DNA of 64,000 nucleotides, from NCBI GenBank assembly GCA_964624145.1, contig CAZUXT010000001.1, positions 1-64,000 of the forward strand, read 5' to 3'. Source of the DNA: WJMT01 sp964624145 (GTDB lineage: Bacteria > Acidobacteriota > Aminicenantia > Aminicenantales > Aminicenantaceae). Made by a program: the position numbers and the translations under genes. How positions within the stretch are numbered: the stretch's first letter is position 1; each line of letters begins with the position of its first letter. The notes below the pieces were generated by a model, which had not been told where the DNA came from, searched no databases, and saw only the letters and a program-made list of their open reading frames with translations. Positions 1 to 8,859 of the stretch are shown here, in pieces.

Positions 1-5
1 TGAGA

Positions 6-262
6 CATGATTTATTTATCCAACAGGAAAAGCGTAATCCTTACGAAAATCAGGTGTGGCTGAAGCGACATTGAAGATTTAGCCTTTGGATGAGGCTTTT
101 CGAGGGTACCCGGCAAAGCCGGGCTCCGAGTATGTCTGACCCACGAACGGGGGGAGTTACGCAGGAGCCGAGAAAAATGAAGTAGAATGGCGTTAAAAAT
201 CTGAAGGGAGTGACAGCCACACCTGATTTTCACATCCGGCAGCTTTTATGAATAATCAGGAT
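6..262 (+). mobile_element. Full-length structured-RNA element, copy 1
   Basis: About 255 bp, homologous end to end with the copy at 58422-58707. The right end (about 246-261, reading ttatgaataatcagga) is the same terminal sequence as the right end of the other copy. The left end (about 8-26) aligns loosely with the other copy's left end. Between them lies the RNA fold described separately. The right boundary directly abuts the TAA stop codon of the convergent pilY1-like gene (complement of 263-265). There is no protein-coding gene inside, so any mobility would have to be supplied in trans. The left boundary is uncertain because the window starts here. Confidence 0.6.
33..240 (+). ncRNA. Structured RNA resembling HEARO / IscB omega-RNA, copy 1
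   Basis: Seen directly: a perfect 18-bp closing stem (45-62 with 214-231), a leading hairpin CGTAA/TTACG (33-45), an internal cccggc-aaa-gccggg hairpin (109-123) and a helix ctcc (124-127) with ggag (164-167). Between them are unpaired-looking conserved blocks, including a GGGGGG run (149-154) and an AAGGGAG block near 204-210. In copy 2 the same helices exist with different bases, so pairing is conserved. From memory of the family, the order (leading hairpin, ACATT block, C-rich hairpin, GGGGGA, AAGGGAG near the 3' end) resembles HEARO RNA, the guide-RNA scaffold of IscB nucleases. The family name is an inference; a conserved structured RNA is well supported. No nuclease gene is adjacent. 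Confidence 0.6.
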
Positions 263-3200
263 TTATTTGATGATCTTGAATACCTCTCTCCATGACTTGA
301 TTCTCAACATAGGCCCTGCAGGCTGTTCCAGCTTCTGCAGCGTAGAGTCATATTCCTGTATATAGACTTCCTTCTTTCTGATTCCTCCGGCTTGAGTGGT
401 CTCTCCTATGGTCACAGCTGCCCTGGTCTTTATCTCCAGTTCGAGACTCTCGACCTGGCCTGTCGCTGTTCTAAAAGCTGTGCTTCCTACAGGAGAACCC
501 GCCACAGCTCTGATGTACCTTGAATAAAGTTTTCCGGTTCCGGCCAGACTCTCACAGGGATCTACTGTTTCTATGTTCCCTGTAAGTGTGCTGAAGTAGA
601 TCATGCTGTTGGCTATCTGCGGATCGGCCCATACCTTCTCTCCGGCCGACAAATCACCCCTGTCATCGTCCTCAGAAAGAAGCAGGATATCCGGATCTCC
701 CAAATACCATTCCACTTCCGGATCCTCGCCGTCCATGAGAGCGATAAAAGAATAGACCGCATCGGCAGGGGCATTGTCATCTCCTCCCGTGCCAAAATAC
801 ACCCTGGGAAAAGCTCCGGGTGCACCGGCTTCGATCCATACCGCCGGTTTTGTGATAATGGGATAATTGTTGGGATCCTCATACATAAGCTCTTCATCCC
901 AGGGATCAGAAGAGAGATATTCCAGGCCAACATCCACTTTCCACAATCTTCCTTCCGTATCACCTATGTACACGCGGTCCGCATACCCGTCACTGTTGGT
1001 ATCTATGATTCCCGGTGAACCGGGCAGAGAACGGGCCACATTTTTTCCGTTAGGCCAGATCACTGCTCCGTTGGCCCCGGTCTTTGTGTTCTTCTCCGGA
1101 TTGGCATTGAAGGTAAAAAAGCTTTCTCCTGTTGCGATATCCACAGCATAAAACCGGTGCCCCTGACGTCCCTGGCCCGCCACATTGTCATATCCAGAGC
1201 CCATGAAAGCGGTCCAGGTATCCTCTCCGTTTTTGATGATCCGTCCTATGACCGGGACAGACCACGTCTCTCCCATTCCTTCTTCTGTAAATTCCCATAA
1301 AGGCTGGGGATTCTCAATATCCGTGATATCCAAGGCAAAATAATAGTTGCCCGTGGCATCCTCTCCCACACTGCTTCCCTGGCCGGCACCCTGGCCGCAG
1401 AGGAGCACGGTCTTCCACCCTCCATTTATGAAAACGTCCTCCACTACGGGACTGCCGTCTACATACACATCATGGTCATAATACCGTGTGCCGGTCGCTT
1501 CATCCACCGGCCACATGTTCCTGAGTTTGGGAATCAGATTGTAGGGAATAAACCCCCATGCTTCTTCCCCTGTCAGCACACGAAAGCAGTGGATCATGCC
1601 GTCATTGGCACCCACAATAAGCATTTTTTCCCTATCAGACCAATCATCAACAAATGTGGAATAACCCGAACCCATTTTGGACGCATCATTATCAGGAGGG
1701 CCCACCACAACAGGATTGGAATGGTTGATATCCCCCAGCTTCCATTCTCTGCCTTCCCCTCTTATAAATTCAATCAATCCCTGGTTGTCGTTTTGAAAAT
1801 CATTGAGATGAGATTTTAACTGCTCCACATTTCCTGTTGTGAAATCAACACGGTAAAGCTGGCCTTCGCCGTCTTTCAGCGCTGTGTATATGGTTCTGTC
1901 CAAAGGAGACCGCTCATTAAGAAGTTCTCCGGCATCCCACTTTATGGTCACTCCTTCAGCAACAATCTCTCTTCCGGACTCATCTGCAAGGTCAGGACGT
2001 GAGATGGTCACCAGCTCTGAATACGAAGAACTCACTGAGGACATATCCGTCACATCATAAGCTCTGAGATGCCCCTGCCATCCGGGAAAATAAAACGAAC
2101 CTCCTATGATAAGCTTAGTGGGCTGGCCCTCTTCATCGACCAATTCAGCAGCCACTGAAGTGCGCGAATACTCTCTGCGTTCAACAACCGCATATCTGAG
2201 CCTGATCCGGGTGAGTACAGGAGTTTCAAATGAGGCCCCTTCATATTCTTCCATTTCATCTTCTTGGGCCGTTAACACAGCTTTCCATTTTAAACTGGAG
2301 CCGAAATGAGTGAAAAAATGCCAGGGATCCGCAGTGGGAAGATCTGTGATCTCATTACCTTCAAATTCCTGTAAAAGTTCCCAGTCTTTTCCTCCGTTAT
2401 TGGATACATAGAGTGTGACGTTCATTCCATCGCTGGAGCCTCCTCTTACATACTGATCAAACTTGACCAATCTGACTCTGGTTATAGCTTGGGTACTGGG
2501 GTCAAGGTCAGGGGAGATATTTGTCGAAATGGCTTCACCGTGCAGCGTATACACAGCCGCCAGCTGATTGATGATGAGATAATAGTCTCCGGAATGGTTG
2601 GCATCCGCCAGGATCACGTCCATATCCCCGTCACTGTCATAATCAAGAACAGCACTCATATCCACATCATGCGGAGGAGGCAGAATCGGCTCGCAGTCCT
2701 CCAGACAAACAAATTCAAACTGGAGATCCTCTTCAACCATACCCTGGTTCTTCATGATCCACATACGCGCATCATTACCGGATCTCCACTTATCCGTCCC
2801 CGCATAGATATCCAGATAACCGTTGTGGTCAAAATCAGCCACGCACGTGGCTACGGTCCCTGTTGCATCCGGAATGGGAATTTCCAGATCACGCCGGGTA
2901 AAGCCTTCCGTGCCGTCATTTTCATAAAAAACAACATAGTCATAATCCTCTGCACAGCCTGCTATGACATCTATGTCCCCGTCATTATCAAAATCCCCGG
3001 CATCCACGGACGAGCCCCCAACCCCGGATGTGTATCCTGTTCTCTGGTTATAATTAAGCTCTGCTATTTCGAAATGATCCACGTCAAAATTTTCCAATCC
3101 CGGATTTCTAATCAGGAATACCTTATCCTGGCTGATAGCCAGAACATCCATATCATCATCCTCGTCAATATCAACCGAACAGAAGTGATCGGCAGCCCAG

Positions 3201-3859
3201 TTTATGTAGATCCCTTCGTCCTGGAATCTGCTGGTAAAGTCAAGGTTGTGAGGATGATGTTGTTCTTCAAAATCAGGATCTGTATCCGTCCCCCTGTTTA
3301 TGAACATGGTGGCCACAAAATCGGAATAGGAAAAAGCATCATTGTTGTTTTTCATAAAGAAAAAGTCGAGAAGGCCGTCGTTGTTGTAATCAGCCACCGT
3401 TAGGGTCGCAGGCCCGCAGTAAAAACCATCATCATAGACTTCACCCGGGTCTACCTGAAAAACGATTCCGTCATCGTCATAGCCATCCCCGTCCATATCA
3501 TAATAGTCATTACGGACCATAAGCAGCCTGTAGTTATTGGCAATATCCAGCCCCATAAGGTCAGGCTTGCCGTCTCCGTCAAAGTCTCCGGCATCACACA
3601 CATATATCTTGGCACCCATACCTGCAGGTTCTGTGATCTGAAAGTTGGCTCCCAGCCAATTCAGAGTGATCTCTCCGTTCCCCGTCCACGTAACCGTGCT
3701 CTGCACGGCTTTCCATTCCGTGGTGTCAAACGTATCTGTAAATGTAATCCTTTCTTCTTCGCACTCATCTTCCTGCGCCCAGACAAAAATAAAGACGATC
3801 CCAATTAAAAGTGACAATATAATGGGAACAAATATTCTTTTTTTCCTTAGTCCGCTCAT
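263..3859 (-). CDS. pilY1: PilY1-like type IV pilus tip/assembly protein with FG-GAP repeats
   Basis: 1198 residues, last gene of the minor pilin operon. An N-terminal hydrophobic segment (about 10-28) acts as a signal peptide. Residues about 85-430 hold at least six FG-GAP/VCBS calcium loops of the form DxDxDGxxD (for example DFDGDGKPD near 92, DFDNDGDID, DYDSDGDMD). The C-terminal half (about 740-1090) matches the Neisseria PilC/PilY1 beta-propeller, starting at VGANDGMIHCF near 746 and containing the calcium loop DTNSDGYAD near 952. PilY1 proteins sit at the pilus tip, act in adhesion and antagonise PilT retraction. Unlike classical PilY1, no von Willebrand A domain is visible; integrin-like FG-GAP repeats take that position. 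It follows the pilX-like gene by 49 nt and ends flush against the RNA element at 6-262. Confidence 0.85.
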   Translation of the reverse strand: MSGLRKKRIFVPIILSLLIGIVFIFVWAQEDECEEERITFTDTFDTTEWKAVQSTVTWTGNGEITLNWLGANFQITEPAGMGAKIYVCDAGDFDGDGKPDLMGLDIANNYRLLMVRNDYYDMDGDGYDDDGIVFQVDPGEVYDDGFYCGPATLTVADYNNDGLLDFFFMKNNNDAFSYSDFVATMFINRGTDTDPDFEEQHHPHNLDFTSRFQDEGIYINWAADHFCSVDIDEDDDMDVLAISQDKVFLIRNPGLENFDVDHFEIAELNYNQRTGYTSGVGGSSVDAGDFDNDGDIDVIAGCAEDYDYVVFYENDGTEGFTRRDLEIPIPDATGTVATCVADFDHNGYLDIYAGTDKWRSGNDARMWIMKNQGMVEEDLQFEFVCLEDCEPILPPPHDVDMSAVLDYDSDGDMDVILADANHSGDYYLIINQLAAVYTLHGEAISTNISPDLDPSTQAITRVRLVKFDQYVRGGSSDGMNVTLYVSNNGGKDWELLQEFEGNEITDLPTADPWHFFTHFGSSLKWKAVLTAQEDEMEEYEGASFETPVLTRIRLRYAVVERREYSRTSVAAELVDEEGQPTKLIIGGSFYFPGWQGHLRAYDVTDMSSVSSSYSELVTISRPDLADESGREIVAEGVTIKWDAGELLNERSPLDRTIYTALKDGEGQLYRVDFTTGNVEQLKSHLNDFQNDNQGLIEFIRGEGREWKLGDINHSNPVVVGPPDNDASKMGSGYSTFVDDWSDREKMLIVGANDGMIHCFRVLTGEEAWGFIPYNLIPKLRNMWPVDEATGTRYYDHDVYVDGSPVVEDVFINGGWKTVLLCGQGAGQGSSVGEDATGNYYFALDITDIENPQPLWEFTEEGMGETWSVPVIGRIIKNGEDTWTAFMGSGYDNVAGQGRQGHRFYAVDIATGESFFTFNANPEKNTKTGANGAVIWPNGKNVARSLPGSPGIIDTNSDGYADRVYIGDTEGRLWKVDVGLEYLSSDPWDEELMYEDPNNYPIITKPAVWIEAGAPGAFPRVYFGTGGDDNAPADAVYSFIALMDGEDPEVEWYLGDPDILLLSEDDDRGDLSAGEKVWADPQIANSMIYFSTLTGNIETVDPCESLAGTGKLYSRYIRAVAGSPVGSTAFRTATGQVESLELEIKTRAAVTIGETTQAGGIRKKEVYIQEYDSTLQKLEQPAGPMLRIKSWREVFKIIK

Positions 3860-3908
3860 TTTTTCCCTCTTCTAAACGTTTATAGATAATAACTTTTAAA
3901 AATCAAAT

Positions 3909-4487
3909 TCATGTGCCCGGCACTTCCACTGCCAGCTCTATTTCCAATCGTGAAGTTGACATGGTGCTGCCTGTCCCGGCCGTTCCTATACAGACCAGAA
4001 TAACATCTCCCGCATCAGGAGAACCTGCGACCGCTTCATCATCGATCAAAAACGCTGTGTATGTGTAGCGAAGGTCATACTCTCCGCTTTCGTTTCTTAC
4101 AAAAGGCTGTTTGAAAAAAAGAAGATTGCTGACATCCGGACTTCCGTCTCCGTCCGGATCCATATAATTCAGAATCTCCTCGTCAGTTAACTTTCGAAAA
4201 TAATATACTGATTGAGGATCGTCAATCCCGGCAGGCTCTATGAGATAGTGGCCGTCAAAACTGATCCACTCCGTATCGGAAAAAGCATCATCCAAGGCTT
4301 TCCACGCCGCATCAAATCCAGCTTCCGCTGAATTGAAAGCCTCCTGATGAGAGCGAATATTTCCAGCCACTTTTGAACCGGAACTGGTTACGGTCATTAA
4401 AACCATGCCCGTTCCCAGCATAAAGGCAAGCAGCATGATAACGATGATCAAACCCACGCCTTTTTCTTTTTCTGTTTTTTTATGCAT
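3909..4487 (-). CDS. pilX: PilX-like minor pilin
   Basis: 192 residues. The N-terminus is short and basic, followed by one long hydrophobic helix (about 10-35) and a small soluble domain that includes a DPDGDGSPD calcium-type loop near residue 110. The SAEAGFDAAW stretch just after the helix is typical of the PilX N-terminal family. As usual for PilX, there is no Glu at position +5 of the mature helix, unlike the neighbouring PilV and PilW. It should be part of the PilVWX priming complex at the pilus tip that carries PilY1. The start codon lies immediately downstream of the pilW stop codon (4487/4488), indicating translational coupling. Confidence 0.8.
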   Translation of the reverse strand: MHKKTEKEKGVGLIIVIMLLAFMLGTGMVLMTVTSSGSKVAGNIRSHQEAFNSAEAGFDAAWKALDDAFSDTEWISFDGHYLIEPAGIDDPQSVYYFRKLTDEEILNYMDPDGDGSPDVSNLLFFKQPFVRNESGEYDLRYTYTAFLIDDEAVAGSPDAGDVILVCIGTAGTGSTMSTSRLEIELAVEVPGT

Positions 4488-5594
4488 CTATCTTGTTCCT
4501 ATGTTATAGAGATTCAGGGTTTTGTTTCTTATATTTGCCGTAGACACCAGCAAGAACCTTCGGTGAAGGTCGTCTTCACTGCTTCCGGGGCTGTTCGCAA
4601 GGGACGGACGTCTGTACAGGTGAATATTCTCAGGAGGAGTCCCTGAAACACTGTGAAACCGTTCTGCTGTTCTTCCCAGAACCATAATCCTGACCTCGCT
4701 AATAAGGCTCACAACTGTGGGATCCCCGTCCCAGATTCCATTCTGCCAGTCCGTAAAACCGTCCAGAAACCCATCGCCATTAAGATCGCCGTTGTACTGA
4801 AACTGGAGATTTTCAACGTTCTGGGCCAGAGGCATGTGCTGTCCGTTATGGGTCACGTACAAGACATTCCCCACGCCGTTTCCTATGTATCCGTTCACAC
4901 CGGCTGTGAGTCCGGGGTAGTTGCCTGTCTGGTCAAGCCAGTATTCCTTGACATCCACAAAAGCGATGAGGCCGCCGTCATAATTATTGGAACTGGGGCA
5001 CGTGCCGCTCAGTCCTCCGGGCGGATTGAAATCAAAAGACAGCCCCGGAGAAAAATTGAACTTCTCGTTGGTGCCTCCGGCCGAATGAGTGACATGCGTG
5101 ATCTGCCTTACCTGAGCAGACATGCAGCCTGAAGACGGATTGGGAAAAACAATCACCACTTTGTCATCATAAAATTCATCCGTATAAGGATACTGCTCAA
5201 AGCTGTAGTCTTCAATGGCCGCGTTGACAGCTGAGCCCTGGTAGCTATCAATCATGACATTTAAAGGATTCTCCATATTCCCCATCACGACCAATCTATC
5301 AGGCAGCACTTCCTCACCCTGGGATTCATTATCGGCCCCTTCCATAAAATACCCAATGAATTCCTCGGGCAGGCCCACTCCGGCAGACCTTGCATCTCTT
5401 GAGATAAAAAACATTCCGGAACGGACATCATGCTGGAGCTCTGCATAATTCTGCTGGTCAACGGAAATGCGGTTGCTCTGCATATAAAGAGCCAGTCCGC
5501 CCATAACAACCACCAGAATGACCACACTCGAAACCATGAATTCGACAAGAGTGAATCCCTTTGCTTGCCTATTGCTCTTTTGTCTCATCATCAT
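4488..5594 (-). CDS. pilW: PilW-like minor pilin
   Basis: 368 residues. It carries a class III (type IV) prepilin leader with cleavage motif KG/FTLVEF near residues 12-18. Glu at +5 of the mature protein and an uninterrupted hydrophobic helix to about residue 36 follow. PilD-type peptidase would cleave and N-methylate it. The large C-terminal domain and its position between pilV and pilX identify it as PilW rather than a major pilin. A run of three in-frame ATG codons opens the gene behind an AGAGGGA ribosome-binding site. It sits 16 nt after pilV and directly before pilX. Confidence 0.82.
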   Translation of the reverse strand: MMMRQKSNRQAKGFTLVEFMVSSVVILVVVMGGLALYMQSNRISVDQQNYAELQHDVRSGMFFISRDARSAGVGLPEEFIGYFMEGADNESQGEEVLPDRLVVMGNMENPLNVMIDSYQGSAVNAAIEDYSFEQYPYTDEFYDDKVVIVFPNPSSGCMSAQVRQITHVTHSAGGTNEKFNFSPGLSFDFNPPGGLSGTCPSSNNYDGGLIAFVDVKEYWLDQTGNYPGLTAGVNGYIGNGVGNVLYVTHNGQHMPLAQNVENLQFQYNGDLNGDGFLDGFTDWQNGIWDGDPTVVSLISEVRIMVLGRTAERFHSVSGTPPENIHLYRRPSLANSPGSSEDDLHRRFLLVSTANIRNKTLNLYNIGTR

Positions 5595-5610
5595 CTTTTC
5601 CCTCTGTTTC

Positions 5611-6078
5611 TTAGCGGCTTATGACCGTGTTGATATTGGCCATGGCATGATACTGGCCGGGATTCTGGAACAGGATGTCAGCGCTTTTCCCCAGGTTTTC
5701 TCCGGGAAACACAATAACTTTCACCTCCCAGCGGTCAATAGAAAACTGCACTTCCGTGATCCTTCTGTAATCGTAGGTGCCGTCATTATTCTGATCTATG
5801 AGTTCATCCATTTTGCCGGAAGTGAGTACATTCAATTCCGAGGCCGTCAGGTCTCTCAATGCGTCTATCTGCTGCTGGGCTAAAAAGGTGGCGTTTGAAA
5901 TCTCATCAGCCCTTGAATTGACCAGAATGCTGTATGTGAAAAGTTGAGCCAGCCCAAGAGCCGCCACTCCCATTAAGGCAATCCCCACCAGTGCTTCTAT
6001 AAGTGAAAATCCCCTTTTTTTTGCTGTTTTCTTTGGGGAATGCTTTCTTGCAAACTTCAATTCATTCATTTTCATCAT
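5611..6078 (-). CDS. pilV: PilV-like minor pilin
   Basis: 155 residues. The prepilin peptidase site RG/FSLIEA near residues 23-29 is followed by a hydrophobic helix with Glu+5 (about 24-50). The helix motif GFSLIEALVGIALMGVAALG is typical of PilV. Its ATG overlaps the stop codon of the upstream FimT-like gene by 4 nt (ATGA), so the two are translationally coupled. It is predicted to be a core minor pilin that primes assembly at the pilus tip with PilW and PilX. The start is followed by another in-frame ATG at codon 2, which leaves the first codon slightly uncertain. Confidence 0.82.
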   Translation of the reverse strand: MMKMNELKFARKHSPKKTAKKRGFSLIEALVGIALMGVAALGLAQLFTYSILVNSRADEISNATFLAQQQIDALRDLTASELNVLTSGKMDELIDQNNDGTYDYRRITEVQFSIDRWEVKVIVFPGENLGKSADILFQNPGQYHAMANINTVISR

Positions 6079-6596
6079 TCCTCACTTTGAGATTCTTCAT
6101 ACCTTATGGAACCTCCTGCGAAAACACTCACTAGACGCACGTCGGGCTGGTTGTAATTTTCCAGTTTGGGGCTCTGCAGTGTTATGGAGTTCAGGTTCGT
6201 ATCAAAGTCAGTGATAAAACCCATGGAGGAGAAAGTGGCTATTTCTGAAGGAAGTGAGATCGTCACATTGTATTTTGTTGATATGGTCTTGCCTACGAAT
6301 CCGGGAATAGTGATCCAGTTCCCAGGTGTGTTCTCCGTCTCTATCACATACTGCCACGGTCCGTTGTCATTAAAAAACCGGACTCTATAAGATACTTTCT
6401 CATCTACTGCCAGATATTTCGCACGCTGGAAAGTGGTGAGAATATCACGTGCGGCATTCTCAAGATTTCTGGTTTCCAGGGTATTGAGAATGCTCGGAAA
6501 AGACCAAGCAAGGACCATACCCAGGAGGGCCAGCACCACTAATGTCTCGAGTAAAGTGACACCCTGCTGCCTGTTAAATTCTTTTTTTTCTATCAT
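6075..6596 (-). CDS. fimT: FimT/GspH-like pseudopilin, first gene of the minor pilin operon
   Basis: 173 residues. The type IV prepilin leader has cleavage motif QG/VTLLET near residues 11-18, then a hydrophobic helix to about residue 38. The soluble part follows the GspH/FimT pattern: RNLENAARDILTTFQRAKYLA after the helix and a beta-rich tail. FimT-type minor pilins have been linked to DNA binding and transformation in other bacteria; here only membership of the pilin operon is supported. It is the promoter-proximal gene, about 70 nt downstream of the predicted transcription start of the sigma-54 promoter at 6679-6696. Confidence 0.8.
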   Translation of the reverse strand: MIEKKEFNRQQGVTLLETLVVLALLGMVLAWSFPSILNTLETRNLENAARDILTTFQRAKYLAVDEKVSYRVRFFNDNGPWQYVIETENTPGNWITIPGFVGKTISTKYNVTISLPSEIATFSSMGFITDFDTNLNSITLQSPKLENYNQPDVRLVSVFAGGSIRYEESQSEE

Positions 6597-6678
6597 GGCT
6601 CTTTTAACCCGCCCTTTTTTCCTTATTCTACAATCTGCGGCTCATATTTTCAACCCTTAAGATTCCTCTTGTTTTATT

Positions 6679-6696
6679 CTGCATTTTTTGTGCCAT
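6679..6696 (-). promoter_or_regulatory. Sigma-54 (-24/-12) promoter of the minor pilin operon
   Basis: On the minus strand this reads ATGGCACAAAAAATGCAG. The TGGCAC and TGCA blocks fit the consensus TGGCACG-N4-TTGCA, with exactly ten bases between the invariant GG (6694-6693) and GC (6682-6681). It lies about 80 nt upstream of the first minor pilin gene. The rest of the 6597-7019 gap is AT-rich and shows no gene or second convincing promoter. An NtrC-type activator that could drive it is encoded at 32693-34087. Confidence 0.75.
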
Positions 6697-7019
6697 AAGA
6701 CCCTTTCTGTAAATACCTCTTAAATAACAGGTTACAGTATTTCTTTAAACCAGTATTGTTAAAAACGACACAATTTTTCACTTTTTTGACAAAAATCGCC
6801 ACTTTTCCCTCTTCTTTATATGTATGTATTATATAATTAACTATTTATAGAGAACAAGTCAATACCATAAAGGATGATTTATAGGGTTATATTTTTAAAT
6901 AAAATTCCTCGCCGCCAATGAGGTCTTCTCCCCCTAAAAGGCTAATCATTCCTTTTTCTTATTCTTGATCGATGAGGGCTCGGTTGAATTTTGGGGGAGA
7001 GTATGGTAATGGTATATCC

Positions 7020-8846
7020 ATGAATTCAGAGAACAAAAAACATAAATACGTGATCCTCTTGATTTTTTTCTTTGCCATTGCTTCTTCCCTATCCCTAAAC
7101 ATCCATTCTCTGCAAAAATATTTTCTTTTCTCCGATGAATCAACCTATTTCATGATGACCGAGAGCATAGGATATGACGGGGACATCGAATACACCAAAA
7201 AAGACCTGATCCGTTACTACAAGGAGTTTCCTTCCGGCCCTCTCGGTCTTTTTTTGAAAAAGGGAAAGGAAGGCAAGATATTCTTTGCCAAATCATCCGC
7301 TTATTCTCTTTTTGCAGCCCCTTTTGTAAGAATATTCGGAGCGAACGGTTTTTTTGTCTTCCATTCCGTACTCCTCCTGCTTCTTCTTTTTATGGGATAC
7401 TCCTACTATTCCTTAGCGAACTCAAAAAGTCTTTCACTTGCCTTTATCCTCACCTTTCTCTTTGCCTCCATTGCCATTGTCTATTTTCTGTGGATGACCC
7501 CTGATTTTTTCAACCTGTTTCTGGCTTTTTCTGTCCTGTTTCTTTGGCTTTTCAAACACAATCAAAAAGACCCCATAAAAACAGAAGGACCAAAAAACAA
7601 AATCCAGACCTTTCTTCTCTCGGATTTCTCAGATTATGCTGCCTGCGTTCTTATCGGGATAGCGGTTTTTTCCAAACCGCCCAACATCGCGCTTTTAGGG
7701 CCTATCGTCCTCTTTTCCCTGGTCAAAAAAAGATACATGAAAGCACTGATTATGGTGCTGGTTTTTCTCTTTGTATCAGGCATTTTCTGGGGAGGGAATG
7801 CTCTCATTACAGGAGACTGGAACTATCAAGGAGGGGAAAGAAAGTCTTTTTACGGAGAAGAGGGATATCCCTTAGCCAAAGAAAACCTCACTTTTGACAG
7901 CACCCGCGGATATGAAATGACCACTAAAGACTACACAAAAAAACACATGTACCCTCCGAAAGTTTTTATTGTCAATATATTCTATTATTTTTTCGGGAGA
8001 TATGCCGGCATCACATGGTATTTTTTCCCTGCGTTTCTCGCTCTTGTCGTTTTCTTTTTTCGGAGAAAAAGGCTATTCAACTGGCTTGTGCTGGCAGCCC
8101 TGTTCGGAGAAATATTGATATGGATCATTCTCATGCCCGACAATTATGCAGGGGGAGGAGGAGCTCTGGCCAACAGGTATTTCCTAAATATCTATCCCTT
8201 CTTTTTCTTCCTTCCGGCGCTCAAGCATGATGTCAAAGAAATCGGAGTGAACTGGATTTTCGCTTCTCTCTTTATCGGTCAAATCCTCATAAGCCCGCTT
8301 CAACATTCCCATTACCCTGCCACGCATGTCAAAAAATTCCCTGTTAAGCTTCTACCCATTGAAATGACTCTCATCAATAATTTCCCGACCAACACCAATC
8401 CGTATGCCCACAGGCAGCCCATGGGAACAGAAGACACATTTGTCTATTTTCTTGATGATAATTTTCTGCCGAGAACCGACTCGGTCGAAGAAAAAAAAGG
8501 ATTCTACACACGAGGCCCCTATAAATCAGAAATGGTGCTTAAAACATTTTATCCCATAAAAGAAATAACATTTGTCTTAAAAAACAATCCCAGGTTTTCA
8601 AATAAAATAACGGTATGGTTTGCCGGCGAAACAAAAAGCATCACTTTGACAAAGACACAACAAGGAACTCTCACCTTTGTTCCCAAAAAGGTCTTTAAGA
8701 TGAACAAATGGATCCATCTCTATAAGCTGTCCATAAAAGCGCAGAAAGGATCCATCCCTTATTTTGAAAGCGAGGAAGCCAAAGAACGCAGATACCTCGG
8801 AGTCTTCTTTGAAATTGAAGTCACAAAGGGAAAAGTGCCTGAATAA
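7020..8846 (+). CDS. Multi-spanning membrane protein, probable GT-C glycosyltransferase (ArnT/PMT-like)
   Basis: About 608 residues with roughly ten hydrophobic segments in the first two thirds and a C-terminal soluble domain. After the first membrane segment comes SDESTYFMM, the acidic DE loop position where GT-C enzymes carry their catalytic acidic residue. This suggests transfer of a sugar from a polyprenyl-phosphate donor at the periplasmic face. An upstream in-frame ATG at 6972 would add 16 residues; 7020 is preferred because it gives a short basic head (MNSENKKHK) directly before the first membrane helix. Neither start has a well-placed Shine-Dalgarno. asnB follows after 13 nt, so the two are probably co-transcribed. 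Substrate unknown. Confidence 0.6.
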   Translation: MNSENKKHKYVILLIFFFAIASSLSLNIHSLQKYFLFSDESTYFMMTESIGYDGDIEYTKKDLIRYYKEFPSGPLGLFLKKGKEGKIFFAKSSAYSLFAAPFVRIFGANGFFVFHSVLLLLLLFMGYSYYSLANSKSLSLAFILTFLFASIAIVYFLWMTPDFFNLFLAFSVLFLWLFKHNQKDPIKTEGPKNKIQTFLLSDFSDYAACVLIGIAVFSKPPNIALLGPIVLFSLVKKRYMKALIMVLVFLFVSGIFWGGNALITGDWNYQGGERKSFYGEEGYPLAKENLTFDSTRGYEMTTKDYTKKHMYPPKVFIVNIFYYFFGRYAGITWYFFPAFLALVVFFFRRKRLFNWLVLAALFGEILIWIILMPDNYAGGGGALANRYFLNIYPFFFFLPALKHDVKEIGVNWIFASLFIGQILISPLQHSHYPATHVKKFPVKLLPIEMTLINNFPTNTNPYAHRQPMGTEDTFVYFLDDNFLPRTDSVEEKKGFYTRGPYKSEMVLKTFYPIKEITFVLKNNPRFSNKITVWFAGETKSITLTKTQQGTLTFVPKKVFKMNKWIHLYKLSIKAQKGSIPYFESEEAKERRYLGVFFEIEVTKGKVPE

Positions 8847-8859
8847 TATTCGGTAAACA

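Noticed and set aside
12..233. 73-codon minus-strand frame across the first RNA element, with a similar 85-codon frame at 58429-58686
   Set aside because: Both are antisense to the structured RNA. Their similarity simply reflects the conserved RNA sequence; no start signal or codon pattern of a gene, and base changes follow helix pairing rather than codon positions.
2489..3403. 304-codon plus-strand frame inside the pilY1-like gene
   Set aside because: Shadow of the calcium-loop-rich coding strand; the minus-strand protein has clear FG-GAP and PilC domains, and the plus-strand translation has no domain logic.
6781..6850. Plus-strand sigma-70 promoter at the TTGACA near 6786
   Set aside because: No -10-like hexamer at 16-18 bp; the next TA-rich hexamer is about 27 bp away.
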